Notes under the pieces: generated by a model | Told to the model about the DNA's origin: nothing | Database searches by the model: none | What the model saw: the letters and a program-made list of their open reading frames with translations, nothing else | Origin: Kiloniellaceae bacterium | GTDB taxonomy: Bacteria > Pseudomonadota > Alphaproteobacteria > Kiloniellales > J153 | NCBI GenBank assembly: GCA_021776175.1 | Contig: JAJFGJ010000037.1 | Span: forward strand, 1 to 64,000 | Length of the DNA: 64,000 nucleotides | Direction of reading: 5' to 3' | Part shown: piece after piece, positions 33,846 through 44,248 of the stretch | Numbering within the stretch: the stretch's first letter is position 1 | Layout: the number at the start of each line of letters is the position of its first letter | Translations under genes and position numbers: made by a program

Positions 33846-35294
33846 CTATTTAAGGCCGCGAATCACCTGAATGTCCAGGTCTCGTATCTTCTTGCGCAGA
33901 GTATTTCGGTTCAATCCCAGCAACCGGGCCGCCCGAATCTGATTGCCCCGGGTCGCGGCTAAGGTCAAATCGATCAGCGGCCGCTCAATCTCCCGCAGCA
34001 CTCGGTCATAAAGGCCGGGTGCGGGCAAGCCGTCCCGGTGGGCCTGGAAATACTCGCTCAAGTGGCGCTCGACCGCCCCTGACAGGGACTCTTCCACCGG
34101 CCCGGTGCCGGCCGGGGCCTCCGCCAGCTCGGCGCGAACGGTTTCAGCATCGATTATATCCTGGCTATGGAGCGCAGCCAGACGGCGTATCAGGTTCTCC
34201 AGTTCACGCACGTTTCCCGGCCATCGATGGGCCTTGAGAACGTCGACAGCCGGGCCGTCAAGCGTCTTGCGCGGCAAACCCTCGGACTGGGCTTGGATCA
34301 AGAAATGCCGAACCAGCTCAGGCACATCCTCGGCCCGCTCGCGGAGCGGCGGCAGGCGTATGGGCACCACGTTAAGCCGGTAAAACAGGTCTTCGCGAAA
34401 CAGCCCTTGGCGAACCATGTTGCGCAAATCCCGATGGGTCGCGACCACAATCCTGGCATCCGCCCGCATCGCCGTTTGGCCCCCGATACGGGTGTATTCT
34501 CCCTCTTGCAATACCCGCAGAAGCCGTGTTTGGGCCTCCTGCGGCATATCGCCGATTTCATCGAGGAACAGGGTCCCACCCGTGGCTTGCTCGAAGCGGC
34601 CAAGGGCGCGCGACGACGCCCCGGTAAAGGCCCCCTTCTCATGCCCGAAGAGCTCGCTTTCGATCAGTTCACGCGGGATCGCGGCCATGTTGATGGCGAC
34701 GAAGGGACCAAGACGCCGATGGCCATAATCATGTAGGGCACGCGCCGCCAGCTCCTTGCCGGTCCCCGATTCGCCATAGATCGTGACGGTCAGGTCGGTC
34801 CCCATGAGCCGCGCCAGAGTGCGGTAAATATCCTGCATCGCCGGCGAGCGCCCAATAAGGGGCAGCCCGTCCTCCTCGCCCTGTTGGTCCTGAGCTTGGC
34901 CGGGGTCCGCGCTCCCCGCCCGGCTTGCCGGCTCGGAGAAAGCCCGGCCGACGGTCGATACCAGTTCACGCAGATCGAAGGGCTTGGGAAGGTATTCGAA
35001 GGCCCCGCGTTCCGCCGCCTTGACCGCCGTCAATAGTGTACTGCGGGCACTCATGACTATGACTCGTAGATTGGGGCGCAGCTTCTTGATTCGGGGCAAC
35101 AGGTCCAGCCCGTCTTCATCGGGCATCACGACATCGGTGATAACCAAGTCGCCCTCGCCCGCTTCAACCCACTTCCACAGCCCCGCCGCCGTGCCCGTGG
35201 TGCGCACGTCGAAACCCTCCCGGCCCAGGGCCTGACTGAGGACCGTGCGAATCGCGCGGTCGTCGTCGGCTATGAGTATGGTCGCGCCGGTCAT
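33846..35294 (-). CDS. ntrC: Nitrogen regulation response regulator NtrC
   Basis: This 482-residue sigma-54 activator has a receiver domain with phospho-acceptor D54 ([12 protein letters not shown]), an AAA+ domain with Walker [13 protein letters not shown], the sigma-54 loop EKGAFTGAS, Walker [14 protein letters not shown], and a Fis-type DNA-binding domain ([16 protein letters not shown]). It activates nitrogen-assimilation genes under nitrogen limitation. ATG 35294 overlaps the ntrB stop by four bases. Confidence 0.97.
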   Translation of the reverse strand: MTGATILIADDDRAIRTVLSQALGREGFDVRTTGTAAGLWKWVEAGEGDLVITDVVMPDEDGLDLLPRIKKLRPNLRVIVMSARSTLLTAVKAAERGAFEYLPKPFDLRELVSTVGRAFSEPASRAGSADPGQAQDQQGEEDGLPLIGRSPAMQDIYRTLARLMGTDLTVTIYGESGTGKELAARALHDYGHRRLGPFVAINMAAIPRELIESELFGHEKGAFTGASSRALGRFEQATGGTLFLDEIGDMPQEAQTRLLRVLQEGEYTRIGGQTAMRADARIVVATHRDLRNMVRQGLFREDLFYRLNVVPIRLPPLRERAEDVPELVRHFLIQAQSEGLPRKTLDGPAVDVLKAHRWPGNVRELENLIRRLAALHSQDIIDAETVRAELAEAPAGTGPVEESLSGAVERHLSEYFQAHRDGLPAPGLYDRVLREIERPLIDLTLAATRGNQIRAARLLGLNRNTLRKKIRDLDIQVIRGLK

Positions 35295-36442
35295 GCGCCG
35301 TGCCCGCCGCACGCTGCCGGCGGCGCCGGCGGTGTCATGGGCAGCATCATACGCACCTTGGTACGCCGGGGGGAGCTATCTATCTCGATCACGCCGCCGT
35401 GGTCGCCCACGACTTTGGCGACCAGGGCCAGGCCAAGGCCCTTGCCGCCGGCCTTGCTGGTCATGAAAGGTTCGAAAAGATGGGCCTTCAAATCCTCTGG
35501 AATGCCCGACCCATTGTCTTGCAGACTGATACAAAGCGGCAGTTCGACACGGTTGTCCCGGCCCGGCACCGCCAGCCGCATTCCCTGGCGGTAGGCGGTC
35601 GAGAGAACGATCTCCCCGCCCTCGGCCGGCACCGCCTCCGCCGCGTTCTTAACCAAGTTTAGAAGCGCCTGGATCAGCAAATCGCGATTACCGTAGACCG
35701 CCGGCAGCGAAGGATCGTAGTGCTCCTGAAATCGAACGTGGCGGGCGAAACCGCTGAGCGCCAAGCGCCGAACATGGTCCAGGACTTCGTGGATATTGAC
35801 CGCCTCTCTATCCAGGGGTCGGTCGTCGGAGAATATCTCCATGCGATCCACCAAGGAGACGATCCGGTCGGTCTCGCCGCAGATAAGCTGGGTCAGTTCC
35901 CGGTCGGAGGCGCCGGCCCCATGCTCCAACAATTGCGCCGCGCCGCGAATGCCCGAGAGCGGATTCTTGACCTCGTGCGCCAGCATCGCGGCCATCGCCG
36001 TGATCGAGCGGGCCGCGTTGCGGTGATTCAACTGATCGTCGATCTTGCGCGCCATGGAATGCCGGTGAAACGAGACCACGATACCCGTGACGCCGCCCGA
36101 GGAGTCCCTCATCACTGCCGCGCCGATGGAGACCAGGTGGGACCCGATGCGCGGCGATTCGACGGTGACGCCGTATTGCGTGATCGAATGCCCGGCGCGC
36201 CGAACCTGCTCCACCAAGCCGTGAATCGGGCTATCGGATGGCAGGAAGGCGTCCAGCCGCCGCCCGGCGAGGGCCGCCAGGCTGCTGTGAAAGAACTGCT
36301 CCGCCGAGGGATTCGCATGGGCGATGGCGCCGTCGCCGTCGATTGCGATCACCGGGTCCGCCAGAGCGCTGAGAATGGCCGAGGGATCGGCCAGGGAGGG
36401 CTCCCAGCCGCTTGCCGGCACGGTTTGCTCGCGGCCTGCCAT
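35291..36442 (-). CDS. ntrB: Nitrogen regulation sensor kinase/phosphatase NtrB
   Basis: This 383-residue soluble kinase has an N-terminal PAS domain ([20 protein letters not shown]), the H-box [19 protein letters not shown] and ATPase motifs [20 protein letters not shown] and [10 protein letters not shown]. Together with PII it sets the phosphorylation state of NtrC. Its ATG shares a base with the dusB stop, and its stop overlaps ntrC, so dusB-ntrB-ntrC are translationally coupled. Confidence 0.97.
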   Translation of the reverse strand: MAGREQTVPASGWEPSLADPSAILSALADPVIAIDGDGAIAHANPSAEQFFHSSLAALAGRRLDAFLPSDSPIHGLVEQVRRAGHSITQYGVTVESPRIGSHLVSIGAAVMRDSSGGVTGIVVSFHRHSMARKIDDQLNHRNAARSITAMAAMLAHEVKNPLSGIRGAAQLLEHGAGASDRELTQLICGETDRIVSLVDRMEIFSDDRPLDREAVNIHEVLDHVRRLALSGFARHVRFQEHYDPSLPAVYGNRDLLIQALLNLVKNAAEAVPAEGGEIVLSTAYRQGMRLAVPGRDNRVELPLCISLQDNGSGIPEDLKAHLFEPFMTSKAGGKGLGLALVAKVVGDHGGVIEIDSSPRRTKVRMMLPMTPPAPPAACGGHGA

Positions 36443-37428
36443 CAGGCGGCCGCCAAGGCCACTTGAGGGGCATAGAGCGCCATCACCGCGGCCTTGACCG
36501 CGGCCGGGTTTTCCAGCCTGTTAATCTGAGTTCGAAACTCAGCCCCATTCGGCAAGCCTTTGGTATACCACGCAAGATGCTTGCGCGCCATGCGCACACC
36601 ACGATACACGCCGTGCTCCGCCAAGATGGCCTCGTAATGGTCCAGGACGATCGCCAGTTGCGTGGCCAAGGGCGGCTCCGGCAGCCGCTCGCCCCGGGCG
36701 AGAAAGGCGATTACCTGTTGCAGGAACCAAGGCCGCCCATTGGCGCCGCGTCCGATCATCACCCCATCGGCACCCGAATCGCTCAAGGCGCGCGCCGCAT
36801 CGTCCAGGGTACGAATGTCGCCATTGACGATCACCGGAACGCCAACTGCCTGCTTCACCCGCCGCACGAAGGCCCAATCGGCGGACCCCTTGTAAAGCTG
36901 GCACCGGGTGCGGCCATGAACCGTGATCATGCGGATGCCGCAATCCTCGGCGATGCGAGCCAGTTCCGGCGCATTGCGCTGATTCCGGTCCCAGCCGGTG
37001 CGCATCTTCAGGGTCACCGGGACCTCGACCGCCCGCACGGTCGCGGCCAGGATGCGCGCGGCGGCGGGCAGGTCTCTCATCAGGGCCGAGCCAGCCTCCT
37101 TGTTGACCACCTTCTTGACCGGGCAACCGAAGTTGATATCGACCGCCTTGGCGCCCAGATCGGCGCAGAGGCGCGCCGCCTCGGCCATGACCTCGGGCTC
37201 GCAACCGGCGAGTTGGACCGACAAGGGATAGGCTTCGGCCTCGTTTCGGGCACGTTTGAACGACTCCCGCGTCCGCCGGATCATGGCCTGGCTGGCGATC
37301 ATCTCCGAGACCACAAGACCGGCGCCCAAGCCTTTGACAACGCGCCGAAAAGGCGCATCCGTGACGCCCGACATGGGGGCCAGGACGACCGGGGCGTCCA
37401 GCCGCAGTCCTCGAATAGAAATGCTCAT
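36442..37428 (-). CDS. dusB: tRNA dihydrouridine synthase DusB
   Basis: This 328-residue FMN-dependent TIM-barrel enzyme reduces uridines in tRNA. Motifs are [34 protein letters not shown] with the catalytic Cys, [15 protein letters not shown] and [11 protein letters not shown]. The dusB-ntrBC order (nifR3-ntrBC) is classical in alphaproteobacteria. Two TTATGCAA repeats lie directly upstream of the ATG. Confidence 0.96.
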   Translation of the reverse strand: MSISIRGLRLDAPVVLAPMSGVTDAPFRRVVKGLGAGLVVSEMIASQAMIRRTRESFKRARNEAEAYPLSVQLAGCEPEVMAEAARLCADLGAKAVDINFGCPVKKVVNKEAGSALMRDLPAAARILAATVRAVEVPVTLKMRTGWDRNQRNAPELARIAEDCGIRMITVHGRTRCQLYKGSADWAFVRRVKQAVGVPVIVNGDIRTLDDAARALSDSGADGVMIGRGANGRPWFLQQVIAFLARGERLPEPPLATQLAIVLDHYEAILAEHGVYRGVRMARKHLAWYTKGLPNGAEFRTQINRLENPAAVKAAVMALYAPQVALAAA

Positions 37429-37431
37429 AAT

Positions 37432-37448
37432 TTATGCAACTTATGCAA
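37432..37448 (-). promoter_or_regulatory. Tandem 8-bp repeat in the dusB-ntrBC promoter
   Basis: TTATGCAA occurs at 37432-37439 and again at 37441-37448, that is TTGCATAA twice with one base between on the coding strand, ending four bases before the dusB ATG. The A/T-rich patch is unlike its surroundings. It could be an operator or the region of the promoter. Confidence 0.35.
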
Positions 37449-37473
37449 ACGCCTATTGTATAGGCGTTTTTTT
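37447..37473 (+). terminator. Terminator-like hairpin pointing away from the gene direction
   Basis: AAACGCCTA (37447-37455) and TAGGCGTTT (37461-37469) flank a five-base loop, and the T run continues to 37473 on the plus strand. It is therefore a complete intrinsic terminator for plus-strand transcription, although both flanking genes are on the minus strand. On the minus strand the hairpin lacks a following T run but could still help end the ccsA message. Confidence 0.6.
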
Positions 37474-37511
37474 ACACAATCGCCCCGGCGAATGAAAGCC
37501 CCCGAGACCCT

Positions 37512-38315
37512 CTAGATCAGCAGAATACCGGTGACGAACTTGACCCCTGGATAGGCCAGGGTCAGAAGCAGGTAGGCCACCAGGATGAGGCGCGCCACGT
37601 GCTGTCCGCGCAGGCCGCTACGCCGATGCAAGATCAGGAGCAAACCGATCACGGCGAGCGCCAGGATGGACAGAAGCGTCTTGTGGTCCAGCACCAGCAG
37701 TTGCCCGCTCGTCAGGTATTGCTCCGCCATGCCGGTGACGATACCGAGCGCCAGCACGGCGGCGGAAGCGGCGAGCAGCCCGCCCTGAAGGCGCGACGCG
37801 TCGGCGACCGAGGGCAAGCGGTGGGTCAAGGCGCTCGGCTGCTTGCGCTTGATCGCGCGCTCCTGCAACAGCACCGCGGCCCCGGCGACCGCCGCCAGGG
37901 TACATAAGCCATAGGTCGATACGGAAACCGCGATATGTAGCGTCAACCAAACATCGGGCGAAGCGGCCAAGGGATCGCCGGGGGTGGCACTGCTCCCGAG
38001 CGTGGCCAGGATCCCGAGCAGCAGCAGGTACGGCGCCACCAGCGGCGCTAGACGCCAGGCTTCGCGAACCCCTAGCGACAAGCCGATGAAAATCGTCATG
38101 CTGACCGCGATGGACATCCACAAGGCCAGGGACAGGCCGCTTTGCCAAGGGCCGGAAAGTTGAGCCACGCTGACCGTGGCGGGCCCAACGGCGGCGACCG
38201 TCACGACGGCCCAAAAAACGCCGTCGCGGCGCGCGCTGGCGCTCTTGAGCGACCAGACCGTGGCGGGGATTAAAGCGGCTAGGGCCGATAGGCTCATCAG
38301 GACTGCGTTTGGCAT
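37512..38315 (-). CDS. Cytochrome c assembly (CcsA/YpjD-like) membrane protein
   Basis: This 267-residue protein with about eight hydrophobic segments belongs to the cytochrome c assembly (CcsA/CcmC-like) family. Conserved features are the segment VWLTLHIAVSVSTYGLCTLA with a His, and the later LVLDHKTLLSILALAVIGLL with another His, both probably haem ligands. The close YpjD-type relatives have no firmly known role. A perfect TATAAT lies six bases upstream of the ATG, and no ribosome-binding site is present, so the mRNA may be leaderless. Confidence 0.82.
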   Translation of the reverse strand: MPNAVLMSLSALAALIPATVWSLKSASARRDGVFWAVVTVAAVGPATVSVAQLSGPWQSGLSLALWMSIAVSMTIFIGLSLGVREAWRLAPLVAPYLLLLGILATLGSSATPGDPLAASPDVWLTLHIAVSVSTYGLCTLAAVAGAAVLLQERAIKRKQPSALTHRLPSVADASRLQGGLLAASAAVLALGIVTGMAEQYLTSGQLLVLDHKTLLSILALAVIGLLLILHRRSGLRGQHVARLILVAYLLLTLAYPGVKFVTGILLI

Positions 38316-38320
38316 GCCGT

Positions 38321-38326
38321 ATTATA
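38321..38326 (-). promoter_or_regulatory. Consensus -10 box placed for a leaderless ccsA-like mRNA
   Basis: The minus strand reads TATAAT at 38326-38321, with a weak -35 (GTTACC) 17 bases further upstream. Transcription would start at or within a base or two of the ATG at 38315-38313. No Shine-Dalgarno sequence lies in between. Confidence 0.5.
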
Positions 38327-38420
38327 TCGACACTTGGCCGCGCGGTAACGCCCTTCGCGATTGTTACGAGCGGAAAGTCCCTCTAGGCTCCGCCCCGAAC
38401 GAAGATTCGAGGTTTCACCG

Positions 38421-39590
38421 ATGCCCGGCACGGTCGCCTTGGTTGTCGCGGCGGGGCGCGGCAGCCGCTTTGGCGCAACTCTACCGAAGCAATACGCCAT
38501 TCTCGCGGGGCGGCCGGTCTTGCGTCATGCACTGGAGGCCTATCGCCGCCATCCCGGAATCGACGCGGTTCAGGCCGTCATCCATCCCGACGACCGGGAT
38601 ATCTACGCCGCCGCCGCGCGGGGGCTGGAACTGCCCGAGGCGGTGGCCGGCGGCGCGACCCGTCAAGACTCGGTCCGAAATGGCCTCATGGCTTTAGCGC
38701 CGGGCGTGCCGGCCAGGGTTTTGATCCACGATGGCGCCCGTCCCCTGATCGGCGCCGCCGTCATCGACCGTGTCCTCGGTGGCCTGGACCGGGCGCCGGG
38801 AGCAATCGCCGCCTTGCCGGTGATCGATACCCTTAAACGCGGCGATGCGGACGGCGCCATAGCCGCCACCCTTGAGCGTACCGGACTGTGGCGCGCGCAA
38901 ACGCCGCAGGGATTCGATTTCGCCGCGATCCTGGCCGCCCACGACGCGGCGCGCGGCCGCGACCTGACCGACGACGCGGCGGTCGCGGAGCAAGCCGGCC
39001 TCGCGGTGCGCCTGGTCGAAGGCGCGCGCGAGAATATCAAAATCACGACTCAGGAGGATTTGATGCAGGCTGAGCGTTGGCTTTCCGGTGGCGAGGCATT
39101 CGAGACCCGGGTCGGCCAGGGTTTCGACGTCCATCGCTTCGGCCCCGGCGAGCGGGTCATGTTGTGCGGCGTCGCGATCCCGCACGACGCGGGCCTGCTC
39201 GGCCATTCGGATGCGGATGTCGGCCTGCACGCCCTGACCGATGCCGTGCTAGGGGCCCTGGGCGCGGGCGACATCGGAGACCACTTTCCGCCCTCCGACC
39301 CGCGATGGCGGGGCGCCGATTCCGGACAGTTCGTACGTCACGCGGCCAAGATGGTTGATTCCCGGGGCGGCATGCTCGTCCACGCCGATATCACCCTAAT
39401 CTGCGAACGCCCGAAAGTCGGCCCCTTCCGGCAAGCCATGATCGCGCGCGTGGCCGAGCTCTTGGAAGTCGGACCGGACCGCGTCAGCATCAAGGCGACG
39501 ACCACGGAAGAACTCGGCTTTACCGGGCGGCGCGAGGGCATCGCGGCCCAAGCGGTGGCCACGATCGGCTTGCCGCGCACGGAGCCATGA
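38421..39590 (+). CDS. ispDF: Bifunctional IspD/IspF isoprenoid synthesis enzyme
   Basis: This 389-residue fusion has an IspD cytidylyltransferase in residues 1 to about 225 ([21 protein letters not shown]) and an IspF cyclodiphosphate synthase from about 230 ([46 protein letters not shown]). It catalyses the third and fifth steps of the MEP pathway. The fusion is usual in alphaproteobacteria. ATG 38421 is chosen because the protein family begins at [16 protein letters not shown] lies upstream. Confidence 0.96.
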   Translation: MPGTVALVVAAGRGSRFGATLPKQYAILAGRPVLRHALEAYRRHPGIDAVQAVIHPDDRDIYAAAARGLELPEAVAGGATRQDSVRNGLMALAPGVPARVLIHDGARPLIGAAVIDRVLGGLDRAPGAIAALPVIDTLKRGDADGAIAATLERTGLWRAQTPQGFDFAAILAAHDAARGRDLTDDAAVAEQAGLAVRLVEGARENIKITTQEDLMQAERWLSGGEAFETRVGQGFDVHRFGPGERVMLCGVAIPHDAGLLGHSDADVGLHALTDAVLGALGAGDIGDHFPPSDPRWRGADSGQFVRHAAKMVDSRGGMLVHADITLICERPKVGPFRQAMIARVAELLEVGPDRVSIKATTTEELGFTGRREGIAAQAVATIGLPRTEP

Positions 39591-40069
39591 CCGCCGCCCG
39601 GCCCCTGTCCTTTTGGCACCCGGCAAGCCTGATCGCGACCTGGTTCGGCAGCGGCCTTCTGCCCCGCATACCTGGCACCTGGGGCTCGCTCGCGGCCCTG
39701 CCCGCCGCCATCCTGATTGTTTCCCTGGGCGGGCGCTGGGCGCTGCTGGGCGCGGCGGCGGCGGCGTTCCTGGCGGGCATATGGGCGAGCGGGCGCTACG
39801 CCGAAAGCCTGGGGCTGGAGGATCCCGGCAAGGTCGTTATCGACGAGGTCGCCGGCATGTGGCTGACGCTGGTGCCCTTCGCTCTCGACCTCCCTGCCTA
39901 TGCCATCGCCTTTTTGTTTTTCCGCCTTTTCGACATTATCAAACCCTGGCCGGTGAATGTGCTCGACCGGCGGGTCAAGGGAGGACTGGGGATCATGCTC
40001 GACGACCTAGCCGCCGCTGTCTATGCCATGGCCGCGAGCCTGGCGGCCCTGGCTCTGTTGTATCCATGA
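39587..40069 (+). CDS. pgpA: Phosphatidylglycerophosphatase A
   Basis: This 160-residue membrane protein starts with the family segment [23 protein letters not shown] and has [14 protein letters not shown] and [19 protein letters not shown], the conserved PgpA motifs with the acidic metal ligands. It dephosphorylates phosphatidylglycerol phosphate at the inner membrane. It overlaps ispDF by four bases and pncC by four bases. Confidence 0.94.
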   Translation: MTAARPLSFWHPASLIATWFGSGLLPRIPGTWGSLAALPAAILIVSLGGRWALLGAAAAAFLAGIWASGRYAESLGLEDPGKVVIDEVAGMWLTLVPFALDLPAYAIAFLFFRLFDIIKPWPVNVLDRRVKGGLGIMLDDLAAAVYAMAASLAALALLYP

Positions 40070-40560
40070 CCCTGTTCGCGCCAGAGTTGTTGGCGCGGGC
40101 GGCCGCGGTGCTGGAGACATACCGGCGCGCGGGGACCCGCATCGTCACGGCGGAATCGTGCACCGGCGGTCTGATCGCGGCCTGCCTGACGGAGATCGCG
40201 GGGTCTTCGGATGTGGTGGAGCGCGGGTTCGTGACCTACTCCAACGAGGCCAAGATCGAATCGCTTGGCGTCCCGGCCGCCTTGATCGAGAGCCACGGCG
40301 CGGTCAGCGCCGAAGTGGCGGAAGCCATGGCATCCGGCGCCCTCGCGCGCTCACGGGCCGGGATCGCGGTTTCGGCCACCGGAATCGCGGGACCGGGCGG
40401 CGCCACCGCGAGCAAGCCGCTAGGGCTGGTCTATCTGGGCTTGGCGCGAAGCGGCGCGGCGCCACTTCACCAACGTCACCTCTTGTCCGGCGATCGCGGC
40501 GCGATCCGCTTGGCATCCGTGGCGGCGGCGTTAAACCTGCTCGCGGACGCCGCGCCTTGA
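40066..40560 (+). CDS. pncC: CinA C-terminal domain protein, nicotinamide-nucleotide amidase
   Basis: This 164-residue protein is a stand-alone CinA C-terminal domain with TAESCTGGLIAACLTEIAGS, VTYSNEAKIESLGV and ATGIAGPGGAT. Such proteins deamidate nicotinamide mononucleotide to nicotinic acid mononucleotide in NAD recycling. ATG 40066 overlaps the pgpA stop; longer upstream frames cover pgpA and are rejected. The pairing with pgpA is common. Confidence 0.93.
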   Translation: MTLFAPELLARAAAVLETYRRAGTRIVTAESCTGGLIAACLTEIAGSSDVVERGFVTYSNEAKIESLGVPAALIESHGAVSAEVAEAMASGALARSRAGIAVSATGIAGPGGATASKPLGLVYLGLARSGAAPLHQRHLLSGDRGAIRLASVAAALNLLADAAP

Positions 40561-41303
40561 CTCTTCCCCGGCCCGATTGGCGCGCGCGAATCACCATCTC
40601 CCGGCTTCTGCTAGTCCTGATCGTCAATCTGGGCACGCTGCGCGTGGCGGGTTTGTTTTTCGGCGGCATAATCGGCGCCGCGCGCGGCGGGCGCGAGGAC
40701 CTGGACGAGACTCTGCTGCTGGCCATCACCCTGGCGGTTATTTTATTCCAAACCATCATCCTCCTGGCCAGCCTGCGCGCGCTCATTCTGCGCCCCTATG
40801 GGATATCCTGGTCGGACCTGGGACTGGTGCCCAGTTCGCGGTTCTGGATTCGGCGCGCGGCATTCCTGGCCATGGGCCTGCTCCCGGCCGTTATCGCGAT
40901 CAATACCGTGCTCCCGAGGCTCCTCGATATCGCCTTCGAGAATCCGCAGGTTCAAGCACTCGCGCCCGCCGGTTTTAGCTGGCCGGCGCTGATAGCGATG
41001 ACGGTCATGGGCGGTATCCTGGCGCCCATCGCCGAGGAGATCGCCTTCCGTGGTCTATTTTTTGGGTGGCTGCGCCAGTATATGGGATTTGGCCCGGCGG
41101 CACTTGTCAGCGCGTCGGTCTTCGCGGTCCTGCACGGTGTCTTGCTTCTGATCCCCGCCCTGATCGTGGTCGGCCTGGCCCTGGCCTGGATCGCGGAACG
41201 CAGCGGCTCGATCTTACCGGCGATCGTGACCCACGCCGCCTTCAACACCTTCATGATCGCGACCCTCTACGCCGCGCTCGCCGCCGCCGGTCATTCGTCC
41301 TGA
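40557..41303 (+). CDS. CPBP-family intramembrane metalloprotease
   Basis: This 248-residue membrane protein has about seven hydrophobic segments and the three CPBP (Abi) motifs: EEIAFRGLFFG (EExxxR), FAVLHG (FxxxH) and HAAFN (HxxxN). These residues form the glutamate/histidine metalloprotease site of the Rce1 type. The substrate is unknown; relatives act in bacteriocin immunity or protein processing. The start is probably TTG 40557, overlapping the pncC TGA, since no ATG or GTG lies before the first hydrophobic segment. Confidence 0.85.
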   Translation: MTLPRPDWRARITISRLLLVLIVNLGTLRVAGLFFGGIIGAARGGREDLDETLLLAITLAVILFQTIILLASLRALILRPYGISWSDLGLVPSSRFWIRRAAFLAMGLLPAVIAINTVLPRLLDIAFENPQVQALAPAGFSWPALIAMTVMGGILAPIAEEIAFRGLFFGWLRQYMGFGPAALVSASVFAVLHGVLLLIPALIVVGLALAWIAERSGSILPAIVTHAAFNTFMIATLYAALAAAGHSS

Positions 41304-41355
41304 AGCAGGATCGCGATACGCGGGCCGGTAATAATTTCGACGGCGCCGGGAATTA

Positions 41356-41802
41356 TCAGCGCCGGACAGGCGGTCCATAGAGCGTGCGGGCGCGGGTTTC
41401 GAAGGCGCCGACCATGCGGCGCACCGCTTCGCCGAACAAGACACCGACCGCCTTTTGCAGAAGCCGCGAGCGGAACTCGAAATCGACATAGAAATCGATC
41501 TCGCACCCCTCGGGACGATCCACGAATACCCAGTGATTATTGAGGTATTTGAACGGCCCCTCGGCATAGGCCACATCGATGCGGTTTTGCTCCGGGTTGA
41601 GGGTGACGCGGGTGGTGAAGCGCTCCCGGAACATCTTAAAGCCGATCACCATGTCGGAGAGGATTTCATTGCCCTCGTGCTTGCGAACGCGCGTCGCCAG
41701 GCACCAGGGCAAAAATTCCGGATAACACTCGATATCGGCAACCATGTCGTAAAGTTGCTTTGGCGTATAGGGCAGAATGCGTTTTTCCGCGTGGGTAGGC
41801 AC
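41356..41802 (-). CDS. COQ10/RatA-type START-domain protein (ubiquinone-binding)
   Basis: This 148-residue protein starts MPTHAEKRILPYTPKQLYDM and has VADIECYPEFLPWC, the standard opening of the coenzyme Q-binding COQ10/RatA family, with the end ARTLYGP. The family supports respiratory chain function by handling ubiquinone. The E. coli member RatA was described as a ribosome-associated toxin, but there is no antitoxin partner here, so a quinone role is preferred. It follows lipA by 20 bases. Confidence 0.92.
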   Translation of the reverse strand: MPTHAEKRILPYTPKQLYDMVADIECYPEFLPWCLATRVRKHEGNEILSDMVIGFKMFRERFTTRVTLNPEQNRIDVAYAEGPFKYLNNHWVFVDRPEGCEIDFYVDFEFRSRLLQKAVGVLFGEAVRRMVGAFETRARTLYGPPVRR

Positions 41803-41822
41803 GATACTCAGTCCGCCCAGAC

Positions 41823-42776
41823 TTAGGTGCCCGCCGCCAGCTTGGCTTCGCGGGCGGCGCGCAACCGCGCGAAGTCCTCGCCGGCATGATAGGACGAGCG
41901 GGTCAGCGGCGTGGCCGAGACCATGAGAAAACCCTTCGCGTAGGCCAGGGATTCGATACGTTTGAATTCCTCCGGCGTGACGAAGCGCGCGATGGCGTGG
42001 TGCTTGGGGGTCGGTTGCAGGTACTGTCCGACAGTCAGAAAATCGACATCGGCGGACCGCAGATCCTCCATGACCTGAAGAACCTCCTCCTCGCTTTCGC
42101 CCAGGCCGACCATGATGCCGGATTTGGTGAACAGGGCCGGGTCCAATTCCTTGACCCGCTGCAGCAGGCGCAGCGAATTAAAATAGCGCGCGCCCGGGCG
42201 GACGCTGGCATAGAGACGCGGCACGGTCTCCAGGTTGTGATTGAAGACGTCCGGCTTGGCGGACACCACGAGGTCCTCGGCGCCATCCTTGCGCAGGAAA
42301 TCGGGGGTCAGAACCTCGATAGTCGTTGCCGGCGCCGCCTCCCGTATGGCCCCGATCACCGCCGCGAAATGCCCGGCGCCGCCATCGTCCAGATCGTCCC
42401 GGTCAACCGAGGTGATGACCACATGCTCCAGCCCCAGCTTGGACACGGCGTTTGCGACATTCGTCGGCTCAAAGGAATCGAGCGCTCCGGGCTTGCCGGT
42501 CGCGACGTTGCAAAAGGCGCAGGCCCGCGTGCAAACCTCGCCCATGATCATCATGGTCGCATGGCGCTTGGCCCAGCACTCGCCGATATTGGGACAAGCC
42601 GCCTCCTCGCACACGGTGCTAAGGTTGTGCGTGCGCATGATTTTGCGGGTTTCGTGATAGACCGGCGAAGTAGGCGCCTTGACCCGGATCCAGGCCGGTT
42701 TTCGCTGGATCGGATTATCCGGTTTGCGTGCCTTTTCCGGGTGGCGTAGGCGGATCGTCTCGACCGGAGCACTCAT
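41823..42776 (-). CDS. lipA: Lipoyl synthase
   Basis: This 317-residue radical SAM enzyme has the auxiliary cluster motif [13 protein letters not shown] (Cys-x4-Cys-x5-Cys), the radical SAM motif [10 protein letters not shown] (CxxxCxxC) and the C-terminal RSSYHA with the fourth auxiliary-cluster Ser ligand. It inserts two sulfur atoms into octanoyl groups on lipoyl domains, including those of the pyruvate dehydrogenase encoded just upstream. Confidence 0.97.
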   Translation of the reverse strand: MSAPVETIRLRHPEKARKPDNPIQRKPAWIRVKAPTSPVYHETRKIMRTHNLSTVCEEAACPNIGECWAKRHATMMIMGEVCTRACAFCNVATGKPGALDSFEPTNVANAVSKLGLEHVVITSVDRDDLDDGGAGHFAAVIGAIREAAPATTIEVLTPDFLRKDGAEDLVVSAKPDVFNHNLETVPRLYASVRPGARYFNSLRLLQRVKELDPALFTKSGIMVGLGESEEEVLQVMEDLRSADVDFLTVGQYLQPTPKHHAIARFVTPEEFKRIESLAYAKGFLMVSATPLTRSSYHAGEDFARLRAAREAKLAAGT

Positions 42777-42806
42777 CGTACTGAAGATTCCTACAATTTC
42801 CGTCGT

Positions 42807-44219
42807 CTAGAAATGGATAACCCGTCCGTAAGCGTCGAGCACGCTTTCATGCATCATCTCGCTTAGAGTCGGGTGCGGGAAAACCGTGTGCATGAGGTCG
42901 GTCTCGGTCGTCTCTAGCTGCATGGCGACGGCATATCCCTGGATGAGTTCAGTCACCTCCGTCCCGACCATGTGCGCGCCCAGAAGCTCGCCGGTCTTGG
43001 CGTCGAAGACGGTTTTGATCATGCCTTGATCTTCGCCCAGGGCTATGGCCTTGCCGTTACCCATGAAGGGGAAGCGCCCGACCTTGATCTTGCGGCCCCC
43101 CTCTTTCGCCTTGGCTTCGGAAAGCCCGATGCTGGCGATCTGCGGATGGCAGTAGGTGCAGCCGGGAATACGACGAACGTCGAGCGGGTGAACGTCTTTT
43201 TGCCCGGCTAACTTCTCGACACAGATCACGCCCTCGTGGCTGGCCTTGTGGGCCAGCCAGGGCGGCCCGGTCAGATCGCCGATGGCATAGACATTGGGCT
43301 CGCCGGTCGCCATCCATTTGTCCGTGACCACATGAGTACGCTCGACCTTGATCTTGGTGCCCTCCAGGCCCAGGTCCTCGACATTGCCAACGATACCGAC
43401 GGCGGAAATCACACGATCGACGGTGATTTCGCTAGACTTGCCGTCCTTCTCGATGGTCGCGGTGACGTTATCCTTGCCCTTCTTCAAACTCTTGACCGTG
43501 GCCCCGGTCAGAATCTTCATGCCCTGCTTCTCGAAAGCCTTATGGGCGAAGGCGGAAATTTCCTCGTCCTCCACGGGCAGGACGCGCGGCAAGACCTCGA
43601 CCACCGTCACCTCGGCGCCCAGGGTGCGGTAAAAGCTCGCGAACTCGATCCCAATCGCGCCCGAGCCGATCACCAGCAGGGATTTCGGCATGGCCGCCGG
43701 CGTCATGGCCTCCTTATAGGTCCAAACCAGCTTGCCGTCGGCCTCGAGGCCCGGCAACTGACGCGCCCGCGCACCGGTGGCCAAGATCACGTTCGCACCG
43801 GTCAGGTCGGCGACGCCTTTGCCGTCTTTCGATACCTCGACTTTGCGCGCCGCGCCTTGCACGCCGTTGAGCTTGCCCTGACCGTCGAAGACCGTGACCT
43901 TGTTTTTCTTCATGAGATGCGCGACCCCGCCATTCAGGCGCCTGGCCACGGCGCGCGAGCGCTTGACGACCTTGGCCAGATCGTATCCGACCTCCTTCGC
44001 GCTCAGGCCGTAGTCGCCGGCATGGGTCATGTAGTGATAAATCTCGGAGGTACGCAGCAGCGCCTTGGTCGGAATGCAGCCCCAGTTGAGGCAGATACCG
44101 CCCAGGTGTTCGCGCTCGACCAGGGCGACCTTGCCGCCCAGTTGCGCGGCGCGGATCGCGGTGACATAGCCGCCCGGCCCGCCGCCGATCACGATGAGGT
44201 CGAAATTGGTATCGGCCAT
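42807..44219 (-). CDS. lpd: Dihydrolipoyl dehydrogenase (E3)
   Basis: This 470-residue flavoprotein has the FAD motif VIGGGPGGYVTAIRAAQLGG, the redox-active disulfide GGICLNWGCIPTKALLR, the NAD motif VIGSGAIGIEFASFY and the C-terminal active-site HPTLSEMM. It reoxidises the dihydrolipoyl groups of the E2 encoded upstream. It lies in the operon pdhA-pdhB-pdhC-lpd-lipA. Confidence 0.96.
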   Translation of the reverse strand: MADTNFDLIVIGGGPGGYVTAIRAAQLGGKVALVEREHLGGICLNWGCIPTKALLRTSEIYHYMTHAGDYGLSAKEVGYDLAKVVKRSRAVARRLNGGVAHLMKKNKVTVFDGQGKLNGVQGAARKVEVSKDGKGVADLTGANVILATGARARQLPGLEADGKLVWTYKEAMTPAAMPKSLLVIGSGAIGIEFASFYRTLGAEVTVVEVLPRVLPVEDEEISAFAHKAFEKQGMKILTGATVKSLKKGKDNVTATIEKDGKSSEITVDRVISAVGIVGNVEDLGLEGTKIKVERTHVVTDKWMATGEPNVYAIGDLTGPPWLAHKASHEGVICVEKLAGQKDVHPLDVRRIPGCTYCHPQIASIGLSEAKAKEGGRKIKVGRFPFMGNGKAIALGEDQGMIKTVFDAKTGELLGAHMVGTEVTELIQGYAVAMQLETTETDLMHTVFPHPTLSEMMHESVLDAYGRVIHF

Positions 44220-44248
44220 GAGGGCTCCCTTCTATCCCTGGCGAAAAC

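Noticed and set aside
40557..41303. Abi (abortive infection) phage-defence gene
   Set aside because: The CPBP motifs give the old Abi name, but the gene is coupled to pncC and pgpA in a housekeeping operon and no defence genes are near.
41356..41802. RatA toxin of a toxin-antitoxin pair
   Set aside because: The protein belongs to the COQ10 START family, lies with lipA among respiratory genes, and has no small antitoxin gene beside it.
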